Shown in pieces: positions 1-5,724 of a stretch of 5,803 nucleotides of DNA. Position 1 is the first letter of the stretch. Every line of letters begins with the position of its first letter. Source of the DNA: Chloroflexota bacterium (GTDB taxonomy: Bacteria; Chloroflexota; Dehalococcoidia; Lucifugimonadales; Lucifugimonadaceae); NCBI GenBank assembly GCA_013911545.1, contig JACETA010000051.1:1-5803 (forward strand), given 5' to 3'. The notes beneath the pieces are model-generated. The model saw only the letters and a program-made list of their open reading frames with translations. It was not told the origin of the DNA and did no database searches. Position numbers and translations under genes: made by a program.

Positions 1-42
1 GTAGTTATTGAAAACATTAAGACAATTATAGATTTTTTTTGA
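1..42 (+). CDS. Possible 3' end of an upstream gene (partial)
   Basis: Frame 1 is open from the window edge to a TGA at 40-42 and reads VVIENIKTIIDFF. The other two plus frames stop almost at once (TAG at 2-4, TGA at 9-11). A hydrophobic, helix-like ending of this kind is plausible for a protein C-terminus, but 13 codons are too few to identify a family, and an open stretch this short occurs often by chance. No hairpin terminator follows: the T-run at 33-40 lies inside this frame and has no GC-rich stem before it. Confidence 0.3.
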   Translation, partial: VVIENIKTIIDFF

Positions 43-91
43 TTAATCTTATTAAAATTATTGTTTCCTGCATTCCTGAAAATCATTGATA

Positions 92-122
92 TTGATAACA
101 TCAAGGTTGAAATAGTTATAAA
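92..122 (+). promoter_or_regulatory. Tentative trhO promoter
   Basis: TTGATA at 92-97 (5 of 6 matches to the sigma-70 -35 element) and TATAAA at 117-122 (5 of 6 matches to the -10) are separated by 19 bases, slightly longer than ideal. They would place the transcript start about 20 bases before the trhO ATG. The -35 element sits in an inverted repeat, TTGAT-AAC-ATCAA (92-104), with a further TTGAT copy at 86-90. In DNA this AT-rich such matches are common, so this is only a candidate. The rest of the 43-149 spacer shows nothing else. Confidence 0.22.
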
Positions 123-149
123 AATAAAAATATCAGATAAAGAAACCAT

Positions 150-1085
150 ATGAATAAATTTAAAATTGTTACTTTTTACGAGTTTACAAAAATTAATGAA
201 CTAAATGAACTTAAAGGTAAACTAAACAATTATTTATCCCTGAAAAGAATTAAGGGTACAATTTTATTATCTTCTGAGGGAATAAATGGAACTATATCTG
301 GGTCTGTAAAATCAATAGATGATTTTATGGTTCTTTTAAATAAGTTAGGAATTAAAAATATAAATCCAAAATTTTCATTTTCAGAATTTCTTCCTTTTCC
401 AAGACTAAAAGTTAAAATTAAAAAAGAAATTGTTACATTTAAAAACAAGAATTTAGATTTGGAAAGTAAAAAAGGTGAATATGTTGATGTAGAAGATTGG
501 AATAATGTTTTAAATGATCCAGACATAACCGTAATAGATGTAAGAAATAATTTTGAAATTGAAATGGGTACTTTTAAAAATTCTATTAACCCAAATACAA
601 AAAATTTTACAGAATTTAAAGATTTTGCTGATAAAAATATTTCTAAAGATAAAAAAATTGCTATGTTTTGTACTGGTGGAATAAGGTGTGAAAAAGCAAG
701 CTCATACCTATTATCAACTGGAATCAAAAAAGTATACCAATTGAAAGGTGGAATACTTAAGTATTTAGAAAAAATCGATACCGATAAAAGTTTATGGGGA
801 GGCGAATGCTTTGTTTTTGATAGAAGGGTTTCATTAAAGCACGGATTAAAAGAAGGTACATATAAAATTTGTTCAGGCTGCAGGAATCCTATAAATGAAA
901 AAGATAAAAATTCAAAATATTTTGAAGAGGGCGTCTCTTGCATTAAATGTTATAAGTCTACATCTGAAGCTAAAAAACAAGGTTTGAGAGAGAGAGCAAA
1001 GCAAACAAAGATTGCTAAAGAAAAAAAATTAATTAATCCGTTTTTAGATATTTCTCATGATGAATTTTTTGATAGCGGTATCTAA
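150..1085 (+). CDS. trhO: tRNA uridine(34) hydroxylase TrhO (UPF0176, rhodanese-like)
   Basis: TrhO performs the O2-dependent hydroxylation of the wobble uridine U34 to 5-hydroxyuridine, the first step to cmo5U/mo5U in tRNA; it acts in the cytoplasm. The 311 residues show the full family architecture. An N-terminal acylphosphatase-like domain carries EGINGTISG (43-51) and KVKIKKEIVT (87-96). A rhodanese domain begins around DVRN (130-133) and contains the active-site loop CTGGIRC with Cys174, Arg179 and Cys180. A C-terminal zinc-type Cys4 set follows at Cys241, Cys244, Cys264 and Cys267 (CSGC...CIKC), then a basic tail. Length is normal for alphaproteobacterial members. The ATG at 150 is the natural start because homologues begin with the same beta strand (KIVTFYEF); the ribosome site before it is weak. 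The stop overlaps the stop of the convergent winged-helix gene by 4 bases, leaving no room for a terminator. Function is by family; nothing looks degraded. Confidence 0.95.
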   Translation: MNKFKIVTFYEFTKINELNELKGKLNNYLSLKRIKGTILLSSEGINGTISGSVKSIDDFMVLLNKLGIKNINPKFSFSEFLPFPRLKVKIKKEIVTFKNKNLDLESKKGEYVDVEDWNNVLNDPDITVIDVRNNFEIEMGTFKNSINPNTKNFTEFKDFADKNISKDKKIAMFCTGGIRCEKASSYLLSTGIKKVYQLKGGILKYLEKIDTDKSLWGGECFVFDRRVSLKHGLKEGTYKICSGCRNPINEKDKNSKYFEEGVSCIKCYKSTSEAKKQGLRERAKQTKIAKEKKLINPFLDISHDEFFDSGI

Positions 1086-1318
1086 ATTTCATTCCTGCCT
1101 TTAGGTGTAATTTTATACCCATGGTAATAAGCTACCATTTTATTATCTGAAAGAATTTTTAGTTGATTTCTAATTGTTAAAGAAGGGTTTAGGGTATTGA
1201 TTTGGGTGCCAAATTCTTCTATGCAATTTTCAATAATTTCATCTGGATACATAAATTGTTTATTAAGTATCCTTAAAATATAGATTTTTATTTTTTCTGA
1301 TAATTCATTAGTTACCAT
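1082..1318 (-). CDS. Small winged-helix-like protein, possible transcriptional regulator
   Basis: This 78-residue protein has the layout of a single winged-helix DNA-binding domain. A first helix (about 6-20, SEKIKIYILRILN) is followed by a helix after Pro25 (DEIIENCIEEF). A putative recognition helix lies at about 47-60 (LTIRNQLKILSDNKMV), and a beta wing ends in YYHGYKITPKGR (64-75), a pattern resembling the L-x-G-x-x-(L/I)T-x-x-G wing of PadR/MarR-like regulators. I do not recognise a specific family, and no effector or sensor domain is present. The ATG at 1318 overlaps the end of the upstream lipoprotein gene by 11 bases and has no Shine-Dalgarno sequence (the bases before it are TTTATAAATT), so translation is probably coupled to that gene. 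Its stop overlaps the trhO stop. It could instead be a structural small domain; DNA binding is inferred from shape only. Confidence 0.72.
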   Translation of the reverse strand: MVTNELSEKIKIYILRILNKQFMYPDEIIENCIEEFGTQINTLNPSLTIRNQLKILSDNKMVAYYHGYKITPKGRNEI

Positions 1319-1646
1319 AATTTATAAACGATTTACTTTCATTAATAACTTTTTCATCATAAAACTTTGCAGGGCAATTGTCTTCAATTAATTTAAATGT
1401 TCTTTTTGCTCCAGGATTCCAGTATTCATCGGGCTCTGTCATTGGGTCAGGAAACTCCGGGTAATAATTTCTTGGCGGCAAAGTTTTTATCGACCTTGGG
1501 GTTAATGCAGTAACATCGTGATTGTGACTTATAAGTATTGTTGTTATAGCAGAAATACAATTTTCGAGTTCTTTTTCATATTCATAATTTGAGCAACTAA
1601 AAATCATTAATGAAAATACAATAATAATCCCTTTTTTAATATCCAT
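1308..1646 (-). CDS. Orphan lipoprotein, hypothetical
   Basis: I do not recognise this protein. From the ATG at 1646 it has 112 residues and begins MDIKK, then a hydrophobic stretch (6-16), then the lipobox-like IFSC with Cys18, followed by SNYEYEK. This is a compact type II signal peptide, so the mature protein is probably a membrane-anchored periplasmic lipoprotein; Ser at +2 is compatible with outer-membrane sorting. The mature part has two more cysteines (30 and 91) that could pair, an SHNHD segment (40-44) that could bind metal, and a Pro/Tyr-rich middle (LPPRNYYPEFPDP, 56-68, to EYWNP, 74-78). The reading frame also has an ATG at 1667, but the 1646 start is better: GGAGAAGGA lies 10 bases before it, and it puts the charged n-region right at the N-terminus. 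The gene overlaps the preceding small membrane ORF by 11 bases and the following winged-helix gene by 11 bases. Confidence 0.7.
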   Translation of the reverse strand: MDIKKGIIIVFSLMIFSCSNYEYEKELENCISAITTILISHNHDVTALTPRSIKTLPPRNYYPEFPDPMTEPDEYWNPGAKRTFKLIEDNCPAKFYDEKVINESKSFINYGN

Positions 1647-1773
1647 GGTCACTATATCCTTCTCCATAATCAGGCAAACTTGATTTAATTGTAGCCTTGC
1701 TGTCTAGATTTATAAAATAAAAAAACAATAAAATAATAATAATTATTAAAATTGTAAGAACTAATTTCTTCAA
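1636..1773 (-). CDS. 45-residue single-span membrane protein (TTG start)
   Basis: This short frame fills what would otherwise be the only gap in the minus-strand cluster. From a TTG at 1773-1771 it reads KKLVLTILIIIIILLFFYF, a strongly hydrophobic span (about residues 4-21) after two lysines, then a polar tail of about 24 residues ending SLPDYGEGYSDHGY, and stops with TAA at 1638-1636. The frame's previous stop is at 1794-1792, so the only other initiators are rare codons such as ATT at 1776. TTG lies 4 bases after the dehydratase stop and has no good Shine-Dalgarno sequence, suggesting translational reinitiation. The end overlaps the lipoprotein start by 11 bases. The Lys-then-hydrophobic start predicts an inner-membrane anchor with the tail outside (positive-inside rule). 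The poly-Ile stretch could be a by-product of AT-rich DNA, but the polar tail with Gly, Asp and Tyr and the exact fit between neighbours argue for a gene. Family unknown. Confidence 0.55.
   Translation of the reverse strand: MKKLVLTILIIIIILLFFYFINLDSKATIKSSLPDYGEGYSDHGY
1657..1665 (-). promoter_or_regulatory. Ribosome binding site deciding the lipoprotein start
   Basis: On the minus strand GGAGAAGGA is followed by 10 bases and the ATG at 1646-1644. The upstream in-frame ATG (1667-1665) overlaps this element and has no purine-rich sequence of its own, so 1646 is preferred. The site lies inside the coding end of the 45-residue membrane ORF, where it encodes part of its YGEGY tail. Confidence 0.6.
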
Positions 1774-1777
1774 AATT

Positions 1778-3106
1778 TTAAGCTGTGAACTTTATACTTC
1801 CAGATTCGACTCTATCTTTCCACACCGAGCCAACTGGATAAGTATGAGAGAGAAAAAATTCTTCTTTCATTTCTAGTCCCCACCCGTGTGCATCTGGAGC
1901 AATGTATCTTCCGTCTTTAACCTTAACAGGATTAATAAAAACATCATCTTGTAAAAAATTTAAGTATTCACACATCTGGTTCTCTGAATGACTTGAAACT
2001 TTAATTTGATCCCACATTGAATAATGAATTATCATATTGCATAATCCAATTCCTCCACCGTGTGGGCAAACTGGAATATTGTATTTTTTTGCAAGTAAAA
2101 TCACAGCCATGACATCATTAACTCCACCTAGTCTGCTTGCATCAATTTGGCAATATCCAATTGCGCCAGATTGCAACAATTGCTTAAATATAACTGGAGA
2201 TTGAACTTGTTCTCCGGTTGCTACTTTTATTCCAATCGGATCCAATTCCTTTGCTATCCTTAAATGCCCTTGAACATCATCCCTAGCAGTTGGCTCTTCT
2301 ATCCATTTAATATTAAATTTCGATAAACTTTTCATATAATATATGGCTTCATCAACACCCCAAACCTGATTGCAATCAGTCATTAAATTAGCATCTTCTC
2401 CAATTTGTTTTCTAATAAAATCTAACCTTTCAATGTCATGCTCTAGGTTTTGACCTACTTTCATTTTGAATGAATCAAACCCTTCCTTTTTCATATCAGA
2501 AATTGTTTCAGAAATTTGATTATCTGTAAGACCTAGCCATCCAGCTGTAGAATATGCTTTTGGACCTTTAGAAAGTAAACTTTTTTCTAAGTATTCATGG
2601 TCTGAGCTTTTTTCATTCAAAATGGACATAGCTTCATCAGGCGTTAAAGCATCTTTTAAATATCTCCAGTCTATTGATGCTACAATTTTTTTTGGGCTAA
2701 GATCTACAAGAAGTTTCCATAGTGGCTTCTTTTCAATTTTTGCCCAACAATCCCACATTGAATTCATAATACATCCAAGCGCCATCCTGTTAACTCCATC
2801 TGCTAGCCATCTTAGCTGATGATGGTCATTAATCTCTTTATAAAGTTTTCCAGGATTTTCAATAAAATCATTAAAATTATAATTTTCAATTAAATTAGCA
2901 ATATCTTTCACCCCGTAGGCTATCCAGTCATTTCCTGCTCCAGAAGTAAAGCAAACAGAATGACCTTTTGTGCCATCGTTTAACTCAATAGTTGTGTAAA
3001 CACATGAATAATTTGGTTTTTTATGAAAAGGGTCCGAACCTAACAAAGTATCAGATGTTGGAACTCGAATATCAGTTACGCTTGTTTTTATAACTTTTAA
3101 ATTCAT
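1778..3106 (-). CDS. fucD: L-fuconate dehydratase (enolase superfamily)
   Basis: It converts L-fuconate to 2-keto-3-deoxy-L-fuconate with loss of water, using Mg2+, in the non-phosphorylating L-fucose pathway; cytoplasmic. The 442-residue protein aligns along its whole length, from memory, with human ENOSF1 and bacterial FucD. The N-terminal capping domain has DIRVPTS and the QLRW and WDCWAK motifs. The barrel carries Lys214-x-Lys216 (KMKVG), metal ligands Asp244 (DCNQ), Glu270 (WIEEPT) and Glu299 (ATGEQ), the Asp322/His349 dyad (QIDASRLGG, CPHGGGIGL) and Glu380 (CEY). These match Xanthomonas FucD K218/K220, D248, E274, E301, D324/H351 and E382 with near-constant spacing, so it should be active. 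A longer reading from a TTG at 3142 adds 12 residues absent from relatives; the ATG at 3106 has GGAG 11 bases upstream and gives the family length. It heads the minus-strand operon with the membrane, lipoprotein and winged-helix genes. Exact sugar-acid specificity is inferred from similarity. Confidence 0.92.
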   Translation of the reverse strand: MNLKVIKTSVTDIRVPTSDTLLGSDPFHKKPNYSCVYTTIELNDGTKGHSVCFTSGAGNDWIAYGVKDIANLIENYNFNDFIENPGKLYKEINDHHQLRWLADGVNRMALGCIMNSMWDCWAKIEKKPLWKLLVDLSPKKIVASIDWRYLKDALTPDEAMSILNEKSSDHEYLEKSLLSKGPKAYSTAGWLGLTDNQISETISDMKKEGFDSFKMKVGQNLEHDIERLDFIRKQIGEDANLMTDCNQVWGVDEAIYYMKSLSKFNIKWIEEPTARDDVQGHLRIAKELDPIGIKVATGEQVQSPVIFKQLLQSGAIGYCQIDASRLGGVNDVMAVILLAKKYNIPVCPHGGGIGLCNMIIHYSMWDQIKVSSHSENQMCEYLNFLQDDVFINPVKVKDGRYIAPDAHGWGLEMKEEFFLSHTYPVGSVWKDRVESGSIKFTA

Positions 3107-3117
3107 TTGATCATAAT

Positions 3118-3121
3118 CTCC
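3118..3121 (-). promoter_or_regulatory. Ribosome binding site of the dehydratase
   Basis: GGAG on the minus strand lies 11 bases before the ATG at 3106. It supports that start over the in-frame TTG at 3142, which is preceded only by A/T-rich sequence and overlaps the putative -10 element. Confidence 0.5.
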
Positions 3122-3141
3122 GCTTAAAATAATAAAATTCA

Positions 3142-3147
3142 ATTATA
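3142..3147 (-). promoter_or_regulatory. Putative -10 element of the dehydratase operon
   Basis: A perfect TATAAT on the minus strand lies 35 bases before the ATG at 3106, giving a leader of about 28 bases that contains the GGAG ribosome site. No good -35 is visible at 16-18 bases (AAGATT or neighbours). It falls in the 110-base divergent spacer shared with the DUF502 gene. Chance matches are frequent in such AT-rich DNA. Confidence 0.35.
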
Positions 3148-3216
3148 TTGTATTTGAAAAATTAAATCTTTAAGTTACACCTTTAAAAAGTTTTGAAATT
3201 AAAATATATTAAAACA

Positions 3217-3876
3217 ATGGATAATAAATCAAATAAAGATTCTTTAGTAGAAAAAGAAAAAAAATTTGCACTATGGTTTAGGTCAAGGTTTTTTACTGGC
3301 ATCTTTGTTTTCCTCCCTTTAGCAGTAACATATTTCATATTAAGCTTTGTTTTTAATTTAATTGATGGAATATTTAGACCTTATTTTGAAACTATTTTTG
3401 ACAGAAGGCTGCCTGGGCTAAGCTTTGTATTAATAGTATTTATTGTGCTTTTATTGGGAATTTTAGCTAATAATGCTTTTGCAAGAAGAAGGTTTGGGTG
3501 GATAGAAACTGCATTAAAAAAAATACCACTTGTTGGAGCAACTTACACTACATCTAAAGAGATAGCTCAATCATTTAGAGGTTCAGGAAGTGGAGACTTT
3601 GGCACAGTTGTTGCAATACAATATCCAAGAAACGGGGTTTGGTCGGTAGGGTTTTTAACTAAGACAATAGATTTTGAGAACAATATAAAACATGGAATAG
3701 TTTATATGCCCTCTACCCCAGTTCCTAACACAGGATGGATGGTTATAATTCCTACAGATGAAATAAGGTACCTTGATATATCCGCAGATAAAGCTATGAA
3801 ATTTATTATTGGTGGAGGTATTGGTAGCCCAAGCTACATTGAGTGGGTGGGAAGAGAAAAAGAAATTGATGAATAA
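3217..3876 (+). CDS. DUF502 family inner-membrane protein
   Basis: This is a DUF502 membrane protein, a family found in many proteobacteria and related to plant COV (LIKE COV) proteins; its biochemical role is unknown. Numbering from the ATG at 3217 (219 residues), a charged cytoplasmic N-terminus leads into membrane segment 1 (about 25-49, FFTGIFVFLPLAVTYFIL) and segment 2 (about 67-87, LSFVLIVFIVLLLGILA). After these come the family hallmarks IPLVGATYTTSKEI (103-116), PSTPVPNTGW (165-174) and GGGIGSPSY near the end. The frame could be extended to a TTG at 3193, adding eight residues; the ATG is chosen because it gives the usual length, though neither start has a clear Shine-Dalgarno. The gene is divergent from the dehydratase and splits it from the lactonase; nothing ties it functionally to sugar-acid catabolism. 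Its TAA is immediately followed by the lactonase stop on the other strand. Confidence 0.9.
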   Translation: MDNKSNKDSLVEKEKKFALWFRSRFFTGIFVFLPLAVTYFILSFVFNLIDGIFRPYFETIFDRRLPGLSFVLIVFIVLLLGILANNAFARRRFGWIETALKKIPLVGATYTTSKEIAQSFRGSGSGDFGTVVAIQYPRNGVWSVGFLTKTIDFENNIKHGIVYMPSTPVPNTGWMVIIPTDEIRYLDISADKAMKFIIGGGIGSPSYIEWVGREKEIDE

Positions 3877-4761
3877 TTAAAATTCAAATTTTGTCTCATA
3901 TTCTAACTTCCCTTTGAAATTAGTGGAAACTTTAAATAGAGATCCTCCAAGATATGTTCCTTTTGGGACATTAGCTAAATTGTCAGGAGTTGCAGCAGAA
4001 GTCACATATAAATCCGTAAGTGAGCTTCCTCCAAACATACAACTAGATGTTTGATAAGCATCAATGCTAATTTTATCCATTACATTTCCTTTAGGGTCAA
4101 TTCTAATTACTCCTGAACCGCCCCAAATAGCACTCCATATATATCCTTCTGAATCAACTGTCATTCCGTCAGGGCCACCTTCGTCTTTATGTTCGTACCA
4201 TTCTTCTGCATTCCCAATTTCATGAGTTTCGCTATTGTAAGAATGTCTAACAATTTTCCCTTTTGCAGGATCCGAATGATAAAAATAATTTAAATCTGGG
4301 GAAAAGCCCATACCATTAGAACAGCCATGGTTTTCAGAAATAATATCAACATCTCCATTTGGATAAAATCTGTAGAGTTTTCCAGTTTTTTCATAACCTA
4401 AAACGTTTGTTGGATAAAAAGTGCCAGCTAAGAATGAACCATCAGGAGCAGCTATGCAATCATTAAATTGAAGTTTTTCACCTTTATATGTTCCTTGATG
4501 AATCCATCTTTTTTTTCTGCTTGATTCCCAAAGTAATACGCCGTTCCATGTTCCAAGTGTAAATCCCCCTAATGAATTTTTCGAAAAACCACCAACATAT
4601 ATTCCAGTGTATATAGTATTATTTTCATTTGTTTCTGGATTGTATTCAAATAGCCTGCCTGATCTTATATCAGCCCAATATAATAATTGAGACTCGTCAT
4701 CCCATAAAGGGCCTTCACCAACATTAGCTTGTTCATCTGCAACTTTTTTTACGTTAAACAT
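3877..4761 (-). CDS. SMP-30/gluconolactonase family lactonase
   Basis: This is a calcium- or zinc-dependent six-bladed beta-propeller sugar lactonase that hydrolyses aldonolactones to aldonates. The 294 residues are the usual family length. Metal ligands expected from human SMP30/regucalcin (Glu18, Asn154, Asp204) are present as Glu16 (NVGEGPLWDD), Asn149 (CSNGMGFSPD) and Asp198 (GGPDGMTVDSEGYIW); the substrate-side Asn103 is matched by Asn100 (FNDC). The late blade motif CMFGGSSLTDLYVTSA (241-256) is typical. The usual substrate arginine in RFND is Gln98 here, which may alter specificity. There is no signal peptide, so it is cytoplasmic. With an L-fuconate dehydratase on the same strand nearby, L-fuconolactone is a reasonable substrate, but other pentono-, galactono- or gluconolactones fit the family equally well. 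The ATG at 4761 lacks a Shine-Dalgarno sequence, suggesting a leaderless or weakly initiated message. Confidence 0.9.
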   Translation of the reverse strand: MFNVKKVADEQANVGEGPLWDDESQLLYWADIRSGRLFEYNPETNENNTIYTGIYVGGFSKNSLGGFTLGTWNGVLLWESSRKKRWIHQGTYKGEKLQFNDCIAAPDGSFLAGTFYPTNVLGYEKTGKLYRFYPNGDVDIISENHGCSNGMGFSPDLNYFYHSDPAKGKIVRHSYNSETHEIGNAEEWYEHKDEGGPDGMTVDSEGYIWSAIWGGSGVIRIDPKGNVMDKISIDAYQTSSCMFGGSSLTDLYVTSAATPDNLANVPKGTYLGGSLFKVSTNFKGKLEYETKFEF

Positions 4762-4786
4762 AACTAATATATTAACAATTCAAATA

Positions 4787-4792
4787 ATTATA
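4787..4792 (-). promoter_or_regulatory. Putative -10 element of the lactonase gene
   Basis: A perfect TATAAT on the minus strand, preceded by GGC, lies 25 bases upstream of the lactonase ATG. TTTTAA at 4809-4814, 16 bases further upstream, is a poor -35. It sits in the 96-base divergent spacer shared with panB. Support is the position and the perfect hexamer only. Confidence 0.35.
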
Positions 4793-4822
4793 GCCAACCT
4801 ATTTAATTTTAAAATTTTAGGA

Positions 4823-4852
4823 TAAAATAATTTAGTTTTAACCATAGAGGAG
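4823..4852 (+). promoter_or_regulatory. panB leader: possible -10 and strong ribosome site
   Basis: AGAGGAG at 4846-4852 ends 5 bases before the panB ATG and is the clearest Shine-Dalgarno sequence in the window, fixing that start. TAAAAT at 4823-4828 is a possible -10, leaving a leader of about 23 bases; no convincing -35 is seen at the right distance. Confidence 0.55.
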
Positions 4853-4857
4853 CAACC

Positions 4858-5724
4858 ATGGCAGAAAGAAAAAAAATTACTTTACCTGTTCTAAGAAATA
4901 GAAAGAAAAATAATAAAAAAATATCTTGGGTGACTGCTTATGATTTCGCTACAGCAAGTTTTGCTGAGCAAGCAGGAATAGATATGATATTAGTTGGTGA
5001 TTCAGGCGGGATGACTATGATGGGTAAGTCCTCAACAATTTCAGTAACTATGGAAGAAATGATAATGTTTACTTCTTCAGTTTTAAGAGGAATTAAAACA
5101 TGCTTTGTTGTTGCTGATATGCCATTTATGTCATATCAAGTTAGTAATGAAGAAGCTGTTAGAAATGCCGGCAGGTTAATGGCATTAGGTAGTGATGCGG
5201 TGAAATTGGAAGGTGGAAAAGAAATGGCTCCAAGAATTAAAGCAATTACTGATGCAGGCATCCCAGTTGTGTCTCACCTTGGTCTAACGCCTCAAAGCTT
5301 ATCACAACTTGGAGGTTATAGAGTTCAGGGGAGAAGCTTAACTTCTTTCAAAAATCTTTTGAATGACATTATATCTGTTGAAGATGCAGGCGCTGCTTTT
5401 CATTTGCTTGAATGTGTTCCAGAAGAAGTAACTGCAGAAATATATAAACATGTAAAAAATCCGCTTTATGGAATTGGTTCCGGAAGAAATGTTGATGGTC
5501 AACTTGTAATTTCCCATGACATGCTTGGTCTCTTTGTGGGAGATGTTGATCCAAAATTCGTTAAAAAATATGCAAATCTTTCAAAAACAATAAAAGACTC
5601 ATTTACAAATTATATTGATGACATAAAAAATAGTGAATTTCCTAAAGAAGAACATTTATATTCGATAGAAGGAGAAGATTTAGAAAAAATACAAAATTAT
5701 AGTAACAATTTTAAAAGTAATTGA
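4858..5724 (+). CDS. panB: 3-methyl-2-oxobutanoate hydroxymethyltransferase (PanB or PanB-like)
   Basis: PanB adds a hydroxymethyl group from 5,10-methylene-tetrahydrofolate to 2-oxoisovalerate, giving ketopantoate for pantothenate and CoA; cytoplasmic TIM-barrel of the PEP-mutase/isocitrate-lyase superfamily. The 288 residues contain VTAYDFATA (25-33), VGDSGGM with Asp48, ADMPFMSYQVS with Asp87, AVKLEGG with Lys116 and Glu118, SHLGLTPQS with His140, GGYRVQGR, LLECVPEE with catalytic Glu185, and YGIGSG...GQLVISHDMLGLF. The end (FPKEEHLY) matches family C-termini and is followed by about 20 extra charged residues. Two differences stand out: GDSGGM where most members have GDS(L/V/A)GM, and GIGSG for GIGAG. 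All expected metal and catalytic residues are kept. panC is not next to it, so a role as a PanB paralogue cannot be excluded. Divergent from the lactonase; its TGA overlaps the TTG of a following frame. Confidence 0.87.
   Translation: MAERKKITLPVLRNRKKNNKKISWVTAYDFATASFAEQAGIDMILVGDSGGMTMMGKSSTISVTMEEMIMFTSSVLRGIKTCFVVADMPFMSYQVSNEEAVRNAGRLMALGSDAVKLEGGKEMAPRIKAITDAGIPVVSHLGLTPQSLSQLGGYRVQGRSLTSFKNLLNDIISVEDAGAAFHLLECVPEEVTAEIYKHVKNPLYGIGSGRNVDGQLVISHDMLGLFVGDVDPKFVKKYANLSKTIKDSFTNYIDDIKNSEFPKEEHLYSIEGEDLEKIQNYSNNFKSN

Noticed and set aside
33..40. Run of eight T as a terminator of an upstream gene
   Set aside because: No GC-containing stem precedes it within the window, and it lies inside the possible coding end rather than after it.
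230..943. Long minus-strand open frame (237 codons) opposite trhO
   Set aside because: It lies wholly inside the clear TrhO gene on the other strand, and its translation is Ser/Phe/Leu-rich in the way antisense frames of AT-rich genes are, with no family motif.
2622..2819. 65-codon plus-strand frame inside the dehydratase gene
   Set aside because: It is antisense to conserved FucD coding sequence, with no motif or ribosome site.
3107..3142. TTG start of the dehydratase at 3142
   Set aside because: It adds 12 residues absent from ENOSF1/FucD relatives and lacks a ribosome site, while the ATG at 3106 has GGAG upstream.
3193..3216. TTG start of the DUF502 gene at 3193
   Set aside because: The eight extra residues are not needed for family length and an ATG follows in frame at 3217. 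The case is not fully decided because neither start has a Shine-Dalgarno sequence.
3879..3892. Palindrome AAAATT-CA-AATTTT near the convergent stops as a bidirectional terminator
   Set aside because: It has only A/T pairs with a 2-base centre, so a stable hairpin is unlikely, and it lies in the lactonase C-terminal codons (KFEF).
5369..5554. 61-codon minus-strand frame inside panB
   Set aside because: It is the shadow of the conserved PanB segment around LLECVPEE to HDMLGLF; its His/Gln-rich composition is an artefact.
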